Below, piece after piece: positions 1-5,620 of a stretch of 6,111 bases of DNA. The stretch is from assembly GCA_902803675.1 (NCBI GenBank), contig CADCQZ010000136.1:1-6111 (forward strand). Reading direction: 5' to 3'. Source of the DNA: an uncultured Eubacteriales bacterium. GTDB taxonomy: Bacteria; Bacillota_A; Clostridia; Christensenellales; Aristaeellaceae. The notes below the pieces were generated by a model. The model did not search any database, had not been told where the DNA came from, and saw only the letters and a list, made by a program, of their open reading frames with translations. The stretch's first letter is position 1. Every line of letters starts with the position of its first letter. The position numbers were made by a program, and so were the translations under genes.

Positions 1-1
1 G

Positions 2-520
2 CAGAACGCCAAGGCCCACGGGGTCACCAGGGAAGAGATCGCCGCCGTGATCACCCACGCGACGATGTACGTGGGCTGGCCCAAGGGCTGGGCGGTGTTC
101 CGGCTGGCGAAGGAAGTATGGAACGAGGACATCCCCGCGCCGACGGAAAAAGAGAAGTATCAGAACAGTATCTTTTTCCCCATCGGACGAACGAATGACG
201 CGTACGCCCGGTACTTTATCGGGCAGAGCTATCTCGCGCCGATCTCCACGGCGCAGGTGCCGATCTATAACGTGACCTTTGAGCCCGGATGCAGGAACAA
301 CTGGCATATCCATCACGCCGACAGGGGCGGCGGGCAGATGCTGATCTGCGTCGGCGGACGCGGATACTATCAGGCGTGGGGCAGGGAGCCGGTCGAGATG
401 AAGCCCGGCGATCATGTGGATATCCCGGCAGGGGTCAAGCACTGGCACGGCGCCGCGCCTGACAGCTGGTTCAGCCATCTGGCCGTTGAGGTGCCGGGCG
501 AGAACGCCCGCGCGGAGTGA
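2..520 (+). CDS. Carboxymuconolactone decarboxylase/cupin fusion protein, 5' end outside window, premature stop
   Basis: The frame is open from the first bases, so the gene begins upstream of the window; the GTG at 47 is internal. Visible order: the end of an alpha-helical CMD domain (GVTREEIAAVITHATMYVGWP, about nt 20-82, with the family's conserved His and GWP), then a cupin. The cupin has the metal-binding HIHH at nt 305-316, a Gln (nt 335) where classical cupins have Glu, and a second motif GDHVDIPAGVKHWHG around nt 408-452. Such CMD-cupin fusions are small cytoplasmic proteins, often near flavodoxins and reductases and thought to act in redox or detoxification chemistry; the substrate is not known. 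The TGA at 518-520 falls where relatives have Trp (AEWLEPV...), and the rest of the family C-terminus follows in frame up to TAA 560-562. The product would therefore lack about 14 residues. Family assignment is secure; whether the shortened protein works is unknown. Confidence 0.88.
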   Translation, partial: QNAKAHGVTREEIAAVITHATMYVGWPKGWAVFRLAKEVWNEDIPAPTEKEKYQNSIFFPIGRTNDAYARYFIGQSYLAPISTAQVPIYNVTFEPGCRNNWHIHHADRGGGQMLICVGGRGYYQAWGREPVEMKPGDHVDIPAGVKHWHGAAPDSWFSHLAVEVPGENARAE

Positions 521-562
521 CTGGAGCCGGTCTCAGATGAGACCTACCGGCAGTTGAAATAA
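521..562 (+). other. Untranslated C-terminal tail of the CMD-cupin gene
   Basis: In the same frame as the CMD-cupin gene, directly after its TGA, the sequence reads LEPVSDETYRQLK and ends in TAA at 560-562. This resembles the usual C-terminus of CMD-cupin proteins, in which a Trp precedes LEPVSDEEY. Changing the single base 520 from A to G would restore TGG and the full tail. I read this as a recent nonsense mutation, or a sequencing error. The homology statement comes from memory of the family, not from an alignment. Confidence 0.75.
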
Positions 563-1015
563 GATACGGTGAAGGCGGTCGCCCTGACCGCCGCGGAAGC
601 GCTGGAAGCGGACGTGTTCGAGGTCGTTCCCGAACAGCCCTACACCGATGCCGATCTGAAGTATTACACCGACTGCCGGGCCGACAAAGAGCAGAACGAC
701 CCCGGCGCCCGTCCCGGTATCGCCGTCCTGCCCGGATCCCTGGAACAGTACGATGTGATCTTCATCGGTTATCCCATCTGGCACGGTCAGGCTCCGAGGA
801 TCCTGTACACGCTGCTGGAAAGCGTCGACATTTCCGGAAAGGCGATCGTGCCCTTCTGCACCTCCGCCTCCAGCGGCGCGGGCTCAAGCGCCTCCAACCT
901 GGAAAAGGTCACTGCCGGGGCCGTCTGGCTCAAAGCCAGGCGGATCGATAACCGCAGCACCGCCGAACAGATCCGTACCTGGGCGCTGGCAGCCCTCAAA
1001 GAAACAGCGAAATAA
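563..1015 (+). pseudogene. Flavodoxin family protein, N-terminally truncated (probable pseudogene)
   Basis: The frame encodes a flavodoxin-fold protein of the short flavodoxin_4 type. EADVFEVVPEQPYTDADL, YDVIFIGYPIWHGQAPRI and the ISGKAIVPFCTSASSG segment match the beta2, beta3 and beta4 strands and FMN-proximal loops of the family, and the C-terminus is complete. Relatives begin with a strand and phosphate-binding loop (about YFSATGNT) before KAVA. Here only D-T-V remain (nt 563-571), immediately after the TAA that closes the CMD-cupin tail. The only start nearby is GTG 569, with no convincing ribosome binding site, giving 148 residues without the FMN phosphate loop. Flavodoxins bind FMN and carry electrons; this version should not bind FMN normally. 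The frame is otherwise free of stops, so the loss is recent or a short product is still made. It lies in the same frame as the upstream gene, consistent with a deletion that removed the intergenic spacer and first codons. Confidence 0.8.
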
Positions 1016-1036
1016 GCTGAGCCCCTGTGAAGACCC

Positions 1037-1073
1037 GAAGTCCGGCCGGAGCGGTGTCTGACCCGGCCGCTTC
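1037..1073 (+). other. GC-rich hairpin downstream of the flavodoxin frame
   Basis: GAAG (1037-1040), a TC bulge, and CGGCCGG (1043-1049) pair with CCGGCCG-CTTC (1063-1073), giving 11 base pairs around a 13-base loop. No T run follows on the + strand, so it is not a classical intrinsic terminator. It may protect or end the transcript from the left. The stretch 1016-1213 otherwise holds only the terminator at 1134-1192; I recognise no gene in it. Confidence 0.35.
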
Positions 1074-1132
1074 AGGATACTCATCGATGGTATCGCGGCA
1101 GAAGGCCTCCCGGGCCGCGCCGCCGGAACGAT

Positions 1133-1192
1133 AAAAGCCCCCGCGTCCGGGGTCGGATCATGATATCGATCCGATCGGGACACGGGGGCTTT
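1133..1192 (-). terminator. Intrinsic terminator of the small minus-strand gene
   Basis: AAAGCCCCCG (1134-1143) pairs with CGGGGGCTTT (1183-1192). The stem continues, after one mismatch, with GTCC/GGAC and, past an internal loop, TCGGATC/GATCCGA (1153-1159/1168-1174). Read on the minus strand the stem ends in CTTTT followed by AT (plus-strand A run 1133-1136), the form of a rho-independent terminator. It lies 21 bases after the stop of the 58-residue gene. On the plus strand only three T's follow, so it may also act weakly on transcripts from the left. Confidence 0.8.
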
Positions 1193-1213
1193 GCCCTGCC
1201 GCGGCGGGAGGGG

Positions 1214-1390
1214 TCAGAGCTGCTCCTGCTTCAGGCCGGCCTGCATGGTCAGGAGCGCCGGCATCGCGCTGTAGGTGTAAAAGTCCAGATCGCTGCGGGC
1301 GCGGCGGCTGTCCGTCCTGCGCACCATGTCCAGGAAGCGGCCCACGGCATTGTTTTTCCTCATGTTCTCATTCATATCATTGCGCGTCAT
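1214..1390 (-). CDS. Small hypothetical protein, 58 residues
   Basis: The start chosen is the ATG at 1390, because AAGGAG (plus CTCCTT, 1401-1406) lies 10 bases upstream; the same frame extends upstream to 1474 but has no such site there. The stop is TGA, followed by a strong terminator, which supports a real transcript. The protein is basic and polar in its first two thirds (MRKNNAVGRFLDMVRRTDSR region) and ends in a mildly hydrophobic stretch around YTYSAMPALLTMQAG. There is no signal peptide, no membrane helix and no cysteine. I do not recognise the family. It is divergent from the AraC-family regulator across a gap of about 230 bases, so control by that protein is possible but not shown. 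Confidence 0.62.
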   Translation of the reverse strand: MTRNDMNENMRKNNAVGRFLDMVRRTDSRRARSDLDFYTYSAMPALLTMQAGLKQEQL

Positions 1391-1400
1391 ATCTTTAAAT

Positions 1401-1406
1401 CTCCTT
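1401..1406 (-). promoter_or_regulatory. Ribosome binding site fixing the start of the 58-residue gene
   Basis: AAGGAG on the minus strand, 10 bases before ATG 1390. No comparable site precedes the next in-frame Met codons or the upstream-extended frame. Confidence 0.65.
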
Positions 1407-1423
1407 AATGTCTGTTTATTATC

Positions 1424-1455
1424 GTTCCCGGGGATCTTTTCCCGTCCCCCGGAAC
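1424..1455 (-). repeat. Imperfect palindrome in the leader of the small gene
   Basis: GTTCCCGGGGA (1424-1434) and TCCCCCGGAAC (1445-1455) are inverted copies with one central mismatch, separated by 10 bases. The element sits between the 58-residue gene's ribosome binding site and the probable position of its promoter. It could be a leader RNA hairpin or a protein-binding operator. No T run follows on either strand, so it is not a simple terminator. Confidence 0.5.
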
Positions 1456-1532
1456 GAGAAGAATGATACAGCAAAATTCATTTAAAATCTACTGAAATCG
1501 GCGCAATGATCCATAAAACTACAGATTTTTTG

Positions 1533-1561
1533 TTGTACATGGCCGCCGATCCGGGTATAAT
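1533..1561 (+). promoter_or_regulatory. Promoter of the AraC-family gene
   Basis: A perfect -10 TATAAT (1556-1561) lies 17 bases after TTGTAC (1533-1538), a weak -35 that keeps only TTG of the consensus. Transcription would start near 1568, giving a leader of about 50 bases. A weak -35 with a perfect -10 is compatible with activator control. The region just upstream (about 1461-1535) is clearly AT-rich against a GC-rich background, as expected for a divergent control region. Confidence 0.65.
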
Positions 1562-1576
1562 ATCCCGCGTGGGGCA

Positions 1577-1595
1577 CGCCCGGCGCCGCCGGGCG
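1577..1595 (+). other. Leader hairpin upstream of the AraC-family start
   Basis: CGCCCGGC (1577-1584) pairs perfectly with GCCGGGCG (1588-1595) around a three-base loop, an 8-pair, all G-C stem. It lies inside the predicted transcript, about 10 bases before the AAGGGGGA ribosome binding site (1604-1611) of the GTG start at 1619. It could affect translation start or mRNA stability. Confidence 0.5.
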
Positions 1596-1618
1596 GAGGG
1601 CCGGAAGGGGGAAGAAAA

Positions 1619-2446
1619 GTGGAACAGAAAACGCGCCGGATGATGGATCTGAAAATACTCAAGGAGAGCCGGATGGGCCGGGGAAAGGGCGACGGCGAGC
1701 GCTTTCACCGGTATCATGAGTTTTTCTATATCGCGGAAGGCCGGTGCAGCGTGTTCATCGGGCAGCGGGCCTACCGGCTCGAGGCCGGGGACTTCGCGCT
1801 GATCCCCGCCGGGACCCTGCACAAGACGGACTTCACATCACAGGGGCAGAACACCAAATACGTCATCTCCTTTTCCGTGGAAACGGCCGGGAAGATCGAC
1901 GCGTTTTTAGGGGCCGACATCTCGGAAACGGCGATCCGGGCGGGAAAGGTCAGGGCCCCGGTCCAGCGGCAGGAAGCGGTGCTCCTTCTGGTGAACCGGA
2001 TGCTGCACGAATTCGAGAACCAGCCGCCCTTCGGGAAAGGCCTGTGCCTTACGCTCCTTGCCGAGATACTGATCTCCCTCAAGCGCTACCGGGCCGGGGA
2101 GGAAGAGTTCGCCGGGGCCGATGACCCGGTCCACGGCCGCATGCGCGAGGTGGCCGCCTATCTGTGCGAGCACGCCGCGGAGCCCGTCACTTTAACGGAT
2201 GTGGCGGCGCACTTCGCGGTCAGCCCCTCCCATCTGTCCCGGGTGTTCCATCAGGAGACGGGCTTCGGCGTGCGGGAATACCTGGTGCACTACAGGATCC
2301 GGCAGGCCTGTGAGCTGCTGCTGAACACGGACCTGAGCGTGACGCGGATCGCGGACCAGTGCGGGTTCAGCGACAGCAATTATTTCGGGGACGCGTTCAA
2401 AAAAGCCACGGGCCTCTCTCCCCGGGAGTACCGAAAGCTGAGCTGA
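1619..2446 (+). CDS. AraC family transcriptional regulator with N-terminal cupin sensor
   Basis: A 275-residue DNA-binding regulator of normal AraC length. Residues about 25-100 form a cupin-type ligand-binding domain (HRYHEFFYIAEG..., LEAGDFALIPAGTLH). Residues about 190-275 form the AraC/XylS domain: a first helix-turn-helix (VTLTDVAAHFAVSPSHLSRVF), the linker helix, and a second one (SVTRIADQCGFSDSNYFGDAFKKATGLSPREYRK) with the family's GFSDSNYF and SPREYR signatures. The GTG start follows AAGGGGGA with good spacing; no other start fits better. The effector is unknown, though cupin-sensor members often sense sugars or small aromatic compounds. It has its own promoter, is divergent from the 58-residue gene and convergent with the DUF3592/MATE operon with one base between the stops. 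Candidate targets are itself, the small gene, or the damaged left-hand genes; the sequence does not decide. Confidence 0.95.
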   Translation: MEQKTRRMMDLKILKESRMGRGKGDGERFHRYHEFFYIAEGRCSVFIGQRAYRLEAGDFALIPAGTLHKTDFTSQGQNTKYVISFSVETAGKIDAFLGADISETAIRAGKVRAPVQRQEAVLLLVNRMLHEFENQPPFGKGLCLTLLAEILISLKRYRAGEEEFAGADDPVHGRMREVAAYLCEHAAEPVTLTDVAAHFAVSPSHLSRVFHQETGFGVREYLVHYRIRQACELLLNTDLSVTRIADQCGFSDSNYFGDAFKKATGLSPREYRKLS

Positions 2447-2447
2447 C

Positions 2448-2900
2448 TCAAAACACCTTCAGCGCCATGCACACGATGACCAGCGCGACGGCGGCGGCGA
2501 CCCAGATCACGCCCAGGCGGATCACGCTGTCCCCGTCCTTAGTGTTGGAATCGTCCATGGTGAGGTGGAAGCGCTCGGGATCCTTCGGGTCCGTCATCAC
2601 GTCCACGGTGCCGCCCACGGTGATCCTGTCCCGGTCCCTGAAGCCGTTCTCGTTTTCCAGCCGGTAGGTCTTCCCGTCCACGGTGAACTCCACCACCGGG
2701 ACATAGTACCGGGTCCGGCGGGTCCGCTGACCGCGGGTGACCCTGGTCCTCACGTCCACGATCTTCCCGGTCACGGGCCTTGTCTCGGCCATCTCCTTTT
2801 TGCGCTGATACCGTTTTGCGTGGATCCCCACCCCGATGAGCACGAAGCCCATCGCCGACCAGATCCCCAAAGCTATGAGATACAACGCGGTCTCAGACAT
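2448..2900 (-). CDS. DUF3592-type two-TM membrane protein
   Basis: A 150-residue protein with a membrane helix at about residues 5-27 (ALYLIALGIWSAMGFVLIGV), a soluble middle, and a second helix at about 127-148 (LGVIWVAAAVALVIVCMAL). The middle (GKIVDVRTRVTRG..., YYVPVVEFTVDGKTYRLEN, VGGTVDVMTDPKDPERFHL) fits the DUF3592 pattern: beta-rich, with P-V-V-E-F-T-V-D-G-K and a later D-P-x-D-P. The function of that family is unknown. The gene starts one base after the MATE stop, and its ribosome binding site GGAGGG (plus 2908-2913, 7 bases from ATG) lies inside the last MATE codons, so translation should be coupled. It could be an accessory of the exporter or simply co-transcribed. It faces the AraC gene tail to tail with one base between stops and no separate terminator. 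Confidence 0.85.
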   Translation of the reverse strand: MSETALYLIALGIWSAMGFVLIGVGIHAKRYQRKKEMAETRPVTGKIVDVRTRVTRGQRTRRTRYYVPVVEFTVDGKTYRLENENGFRDRDRITVGGTVDVMTDPKDPERFHLTMDDSNTKDGDSVIRLGVIWVAAAVALVIVCMALKVF

Positions 2901-2901
2901 T

Positions 2902-4254
2902 TCAGATCCCTCCGATCACCTTTCCCGTATCCGGCTCTTTCCCGAAGGCGGAACGGTACAGTATCAGCGCCAGCGCGGCGCTCAAAAGATCCGCGGCCGC
3001 CTGAGCGGCGAGGAAGCCCTGATATCCCCACAGGGTCGTGGCCAGCAAAAATACCGCGGCGAACAGGACGCCCTGCCGGCTGAGGGACATGATGAGAGCG
3101 CACAGCGCTTTCCCCCCGGCCTGGAACAGGCAGGTGTGCATCAGCACCGCCGCGGCGAACACCATGCCCGCCGCCTGCCAGCGCAGCATGAGCGCCCCGT
3201 CTGATACCACGGCGGCGTCATCGATGAACAGGCCCATCAGCCCTTCCGCCCCCAGGATCACCGCCAGGGACTCAAAAAGCGCCAGGCCGCACAGGGACAT
3301 GAGGCAGAACCGCCTGAGCCGGCGCAGCTTCTCCCTCTCCCCCGCGCCGCACAGATACCCGAACAGGGGCACGCCGCCGAAGGAAAAGCCCACCAGGACG
3401 AGCTGGATGATCATGACCACCTTGAGCACGATGCCCAGGGCGGCGATCTTCCCGTCCCCGTAGGGCAAAAGGAACCGGTCCATCATCACCACGCAGACGC
3501 TGGAGGCGATGTTGGTCAGCGCCGCGGTGAAGCCCACGGTCAGGATCTGCCCCGCTTCTCCGCCGCTCACCCGGGCCCTTTTCAAGTCGACCGAAATCAC
3601 CCGGCTCTTCCTGAGCACGAAAATAAGGCAGAGCGCGTCCGACAGCGCGTAGCCCAGCACCGTCGCCAGGGCCGCGCCGCCGGCGCCCCAGCCCAGAACA
3701 CTGATGAAGATGGGATCCAGGATGATGTTCAATACAGAGCCGGACACCGTGCCCGCCATGCTCAGGGCGCTCAGGCCCTCGCTGCGCATGAGGTTGGAGT
3801 GGATGAAGGAAAGGATCACCAGCGGCGCGCCCGCGGCGATCACAGTGAAGTACCGCTCCGCGTGGACCATGGTGTCCGCGCTGGCCCCCAGGAGGGAGAG
3901 CACCGGCTGCCGGAAGAGGAGCAGGGGCACGGCAAGGACCACGCCGCAGAGGATGGAAACGTAAAAGCAGAAGGCGCTCACCCTTCCCGCGCTCTCCCCC
4001 TCGCCCCGGCCCAGGAGCCTGGCGATCAGGGAGCTGCCGCCCTGGCCGAAGATATTGCCCACGGCCATCAATACCATGAAAAGGGGCGAGCACAGCGACA
4101 CCCCGGCCACCAAAAGGGCGTCCCCCGTCCGGGCGATGAACCAGGTGTCCGCCAGGTTGTAGACGAGGGTGACCACCATGCCCGTCACCACCGGCAGGGC
4201 AAGCCGGAAATAGGTCGGGATCAATTTGTCCGTATCGAAAAAATGTTCTTCCAT
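2902..4254 (-). CDS. MATE family efflux transporter
   Basis: A 450-residue inner-membrane protein with about 12 hydrophobic helices in two similar halves, the size and layout of MATE (multidrug and toxin extrusion) transporters, which export cationic drugs or metabolites using a Na+ or H+ gradient. Family features: the N-terminal LIPTYFRLALPVVTGMVVTLVYNLADTWFIAR, GQGGSSLIARLLGRGE after helix 2, RSEGLSALSMAGTVSGSVLNIILDPIFI, and a second half beginning at about LTVGFTAALTNIASSV. I start at ATG 4254 (MEEHFFDTDKL) because AGAGGA lies 5 bases upstream. An in-frame TTG at 4269, with AGGA 6 bases before it, would add five residues (MKRTD) and cannot be excluded. It is the first gene of an operon with the DUF3592 gene. 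No substrate can be named from sequence. Confidence 0.95.
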   Translation of the reverse strand: MEEHFFDTDKLIPTYFRLALPVVTGMVVTLVYNLADTWFIARTGDALLVAGVSLCSPLFMVLMAVGNIFGQGGSSLIARLLGRGEGESAGRVSAFCFYVSILCGVVLAVPLLLFRQPVLSLLGASADTMVHAERYFTVIAAGAPLVILSFIHSNLMRSEGLSALSMAGTVSGSVLNIILDPIFISVLGWGAGGAALATVLGYALSDALCLIFVLRKSRVISVDLKRARVSGGEAGQILTVGFTAALTNIASSVCVVMMDRFLLPYGDGKIAALGIVLKVVMIIQLVLVGFSFGGVPLFGYLCGAGEREKLRRLRRFCLMSLCGLALFESLAVILGAEGLMGLFIDDAAVVSDGALMLRWQAAGMVFAAAVLMHTCLFQAGGKALCALIMSLSRQGVLFAAVFLLATTLWGYQGFLAAQAAADLLSAALALILYRSAFGKEPDTGKVIGGI

Positions 4255-4259
4255 ATCCG

Positions 4260-4265
4260 TCCTCT
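4260..4265 (-). promoter_or_regulatory. Ribosome binding site favouring MATE start at 4254
   Basis: AGAGGA on the minus strand, 5 bases before ATG 4254. It overlaps the first codons of the alternative TTG 4269 reading, so the two starts are mutually awkward and the ATG is preferred. Confidence 0.55.
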
Positions 4266-4304
4266 TCAAACCGCGTCCTGGCGCTCGATCGCGGCCGCTG
4301 ACAT

Positions 4305-4334
4305 ATTATAACATGCTCTCGGGCCCTCATTCAA
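4305..4334 (-). promoter_or_regulatory. Promoter of the MATE-DUF3592 operon (extended -10)
   Basis: On the minus strand TTGAAT (plus 4329-4334), an 18-base spacer, and TATAAT (plus 4305-4310). The bases just before the -10 are TGT, giving TGTTATAAT, an extended -10. The leader to ATG 4254 is roughly 40 bases. It lies back to back with the kinase promoter, whose -35 begins 31 bases away. Confidence 0.75.
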
Positions 4335-4364
4335 TCCGACCGGTGAAAGACTTCCCCCGTGTGA

Positions 4365-4393
4365 TTGCGCTTTTGGGGCATTGCGGGTATAAT
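4365..4393 (+). promoter_or_regulatory. Promoter of the HipA-like kinase gene
   Basis: TTGCGC (4365-4370), a 17-base spacer and a perfect TATAAT (4388-4393). Transcription would begin near 4400, leaving a leader of about 70 bases before GTG 4473. That leader contains a short inverted pair TTCCGG/CCGGAA (4403-4408/4423-4428). The promoter overlaps the upstream extension of the reading frame, which argues that translation does not start at 4365. Confidence 0.7.
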
Positions 4394-4461
4394 GAAGGCA
4401 GCTTCCGGATCCGGTGCGGAGCCCGGAAAGTCCCACCCCGCAGATCAAACCAGCCGACTTC

Positions 4462-4467
4462 AGGAGG
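4462..4467 (+). promoter_or_regulatory. Ribosome binding site fixing the kinase start
   Basis: A perfect AGGAGG, 5 bases before GTG 4473. It decides the start of the kinase gene against the longer frame from 4365. Confidence 0.8.
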
Positions 4468-4472
4468 CCCCC

Positions 4473-5600
4473 GTGATCCATACTCTTAAACTGTTCGATC
4501 TGGATCTGATGAGGTTTGAAGTGATCTCGAACCTGGCGGATCCCGTCCTGCGCGTCACAGACGTGACCAGGCGGGATCTGCTCCCGCTCGATCTGGAACC
4601 GACGGATAAAGGGCTGGCACGATGGATCCGCCATCGCTCCATACCGAAAAACCGGGCTTTCGTGAACGCTTTTCTCGCCAGATGCGGCCTGAGCGCCAAC
4701 CGCCCCATGGACGTGATCAGCATATGCAAAGGGCTCTCCCTCAACGATTCCTACTGGGTCACGGACGAAAACGAGCGGAAGACCTTCAGCCAGGTCAATC
4801 TCTATGAAAACAGGTTCAGCCAGATCCTCGCGAATATCGCTTTCACCGGATACGGTTCATCCGTCCGTTCCTCATTCGCATCTTCCCCGGAATTCACCAC
4901 GAACGGGATGCTCCCCAAATGCTGGCGGCGCATCGACGGGAAGGTCTGCCTGTATAAAGGCGGCACCTCAGGGGCTTCCAACAGCGGTTGTGAGCCCTAT
5001 TCCGAAAAATACGCCTGGATCGTGGGAAAGCAGCTTGGGTTCAACGTGATCCCTTACCGGATCGCCAAATGGAAGGGCAGCCTGTGCTCAGTCTGTGAGA
5101 TCTTCACGAGCAAGGACACATCCTATATCCCGGTGGGCCGGATCGTCCGCGCCGGGGGTATGGCTGCCGTAAGAAAGTATTATGAAACGCTTGGGCCGGA
5201 ATATGTGAACGCACTCAATGAAATGATCGTGTTCGACGCACTGATCTGCAATACGGACAGACATCTGGGCAATTTCGGCCTGCTGGTGGACAGCCGGACC
5301 AACCGGATCATCTCTCCGGCGCCGCTGTTCGATCACGGGAACGCTCTGTTCAACTTCGCAGGGAATGAGTACTGGAAGTCGGGGGAACTGCTCAGTGAGT
5401 ACGCCTCCACCCTGTTCCCATGTGTGTACGATGACTTTTTCGAAGAAGCGCGAAGGGTGATGGATCCGGCCCTCACGGAAAAAGTGCGGTCGGCCGCCGC
5501 CCTGAGCATCACGGACGAAGGAAAATACCGCTACCCCAAACGGATCGTCACGCTGATGGTCCGTGAGATCCGCAAGCGCGCATCACGGATATTGAAATAA
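4473..5600 (+). CDS. Orphan HipA/CtkA-like serine/threonine kinase domain protein
   Basis: A 375-residue protein from the GTG preceded by AGGAGG. The C-terminal half carries HipA-type kinase marks: a probable ATP-binding Lys (LYKGG, K162), a helix resembling the conserved EPYSEKYAWIVGKQLG, a catalytic loop NTDRHLGNF (D262, H264, N267) and a metal-binding PLFDHG (D287). HipA phosphorylates a tRNA synthetase and causes growth arrest; CtkA of Helicobacter is a stand-alone relative. The first about 145 residues lack the usual HipA N-terminal subdomain, and instead contain WIRHRSIPKNRAFVNAFLARCGL and CKGLSLNDSYWV, a pattern I recall from related Firmicute proteins of unknown role. No HipB-like helix-turn-helix gene lies next to it: it is single, with its own promoter, divergent from the MATE operon and convergent with the deformylase. 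Kinase fold likely; target and toxicity unknown. Confidence 0.82.
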   Translation: MIHTLKLFDLDLMRFEVISNLADPVLRVTDVTRRDLLPLDLEPTDKGLARWIRHRSIPKNRAFVNAFLARCGLSANRPMDVISICKGLSLNDSYWVTDENERKTFSQVNLYENRFSQILANIAFTGYGSSVRSSFASSPEFTTNGMLPKCWRRIDGKVCLYKGGTSGASNSGCEPYSEKYAWIVGKQLGFNVIPYRIAKWKGSLCSVCEIFTSKDTSYIPVGRIVRAGGMAAVRKYYETLGPEYVNALNEMIVFDALICNTDRHLGNFGLLVDSRTNRIISPAPLFDHGNALFNFAGNEYWKSGELLSEYASTLFPCVYDDFFEEARRVMDPALTEKVRSAAALSITDEGKYRYPKRIVTLMVREIRKRASRILK

Positions 5601-5620
5601 GCGCCCGCCTCAGTTCCCCG

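Noticed and set aside
518..520. TGA read as Trp (alternative genetic code)
   Set aside because: The AraC, MATE, DUF3592, deformylase and 58-residue genes all end at TGA at sensible positions, and TGG is used freely for Trp.
1016..1213. Possible gene remnant between the flavodoxin and the small gene
   Set aside because: Neither strand gives a frame with a start, a ribosome binding site and a recognisable motif; only the hairpin and the terminator stand out.
3272..4330. Long minus-strand open frame of 352 codons overlapping the MATE gene
   Set aside because: It is out of frame with the MATE gene on the same strand, is rich in Pro, Gly, Arg and Ala as expected of a shifted frame in GC-rich DNA, and shows no family motif.
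4365..4472. N-terminal extension of the kinase from the in-frame TTG at 4365
   Set aside because: The segment coincides with the -35/-10 promoter and the leader, and AGGAGG sits 5 bases before GTG 4473.
4473..5600. Classical HipBA toxin-antitoxin operon
   Set aside because: No small helix-turn-helix gene precedes or follows the kinase, and the N-terminal half is not that of HipA.
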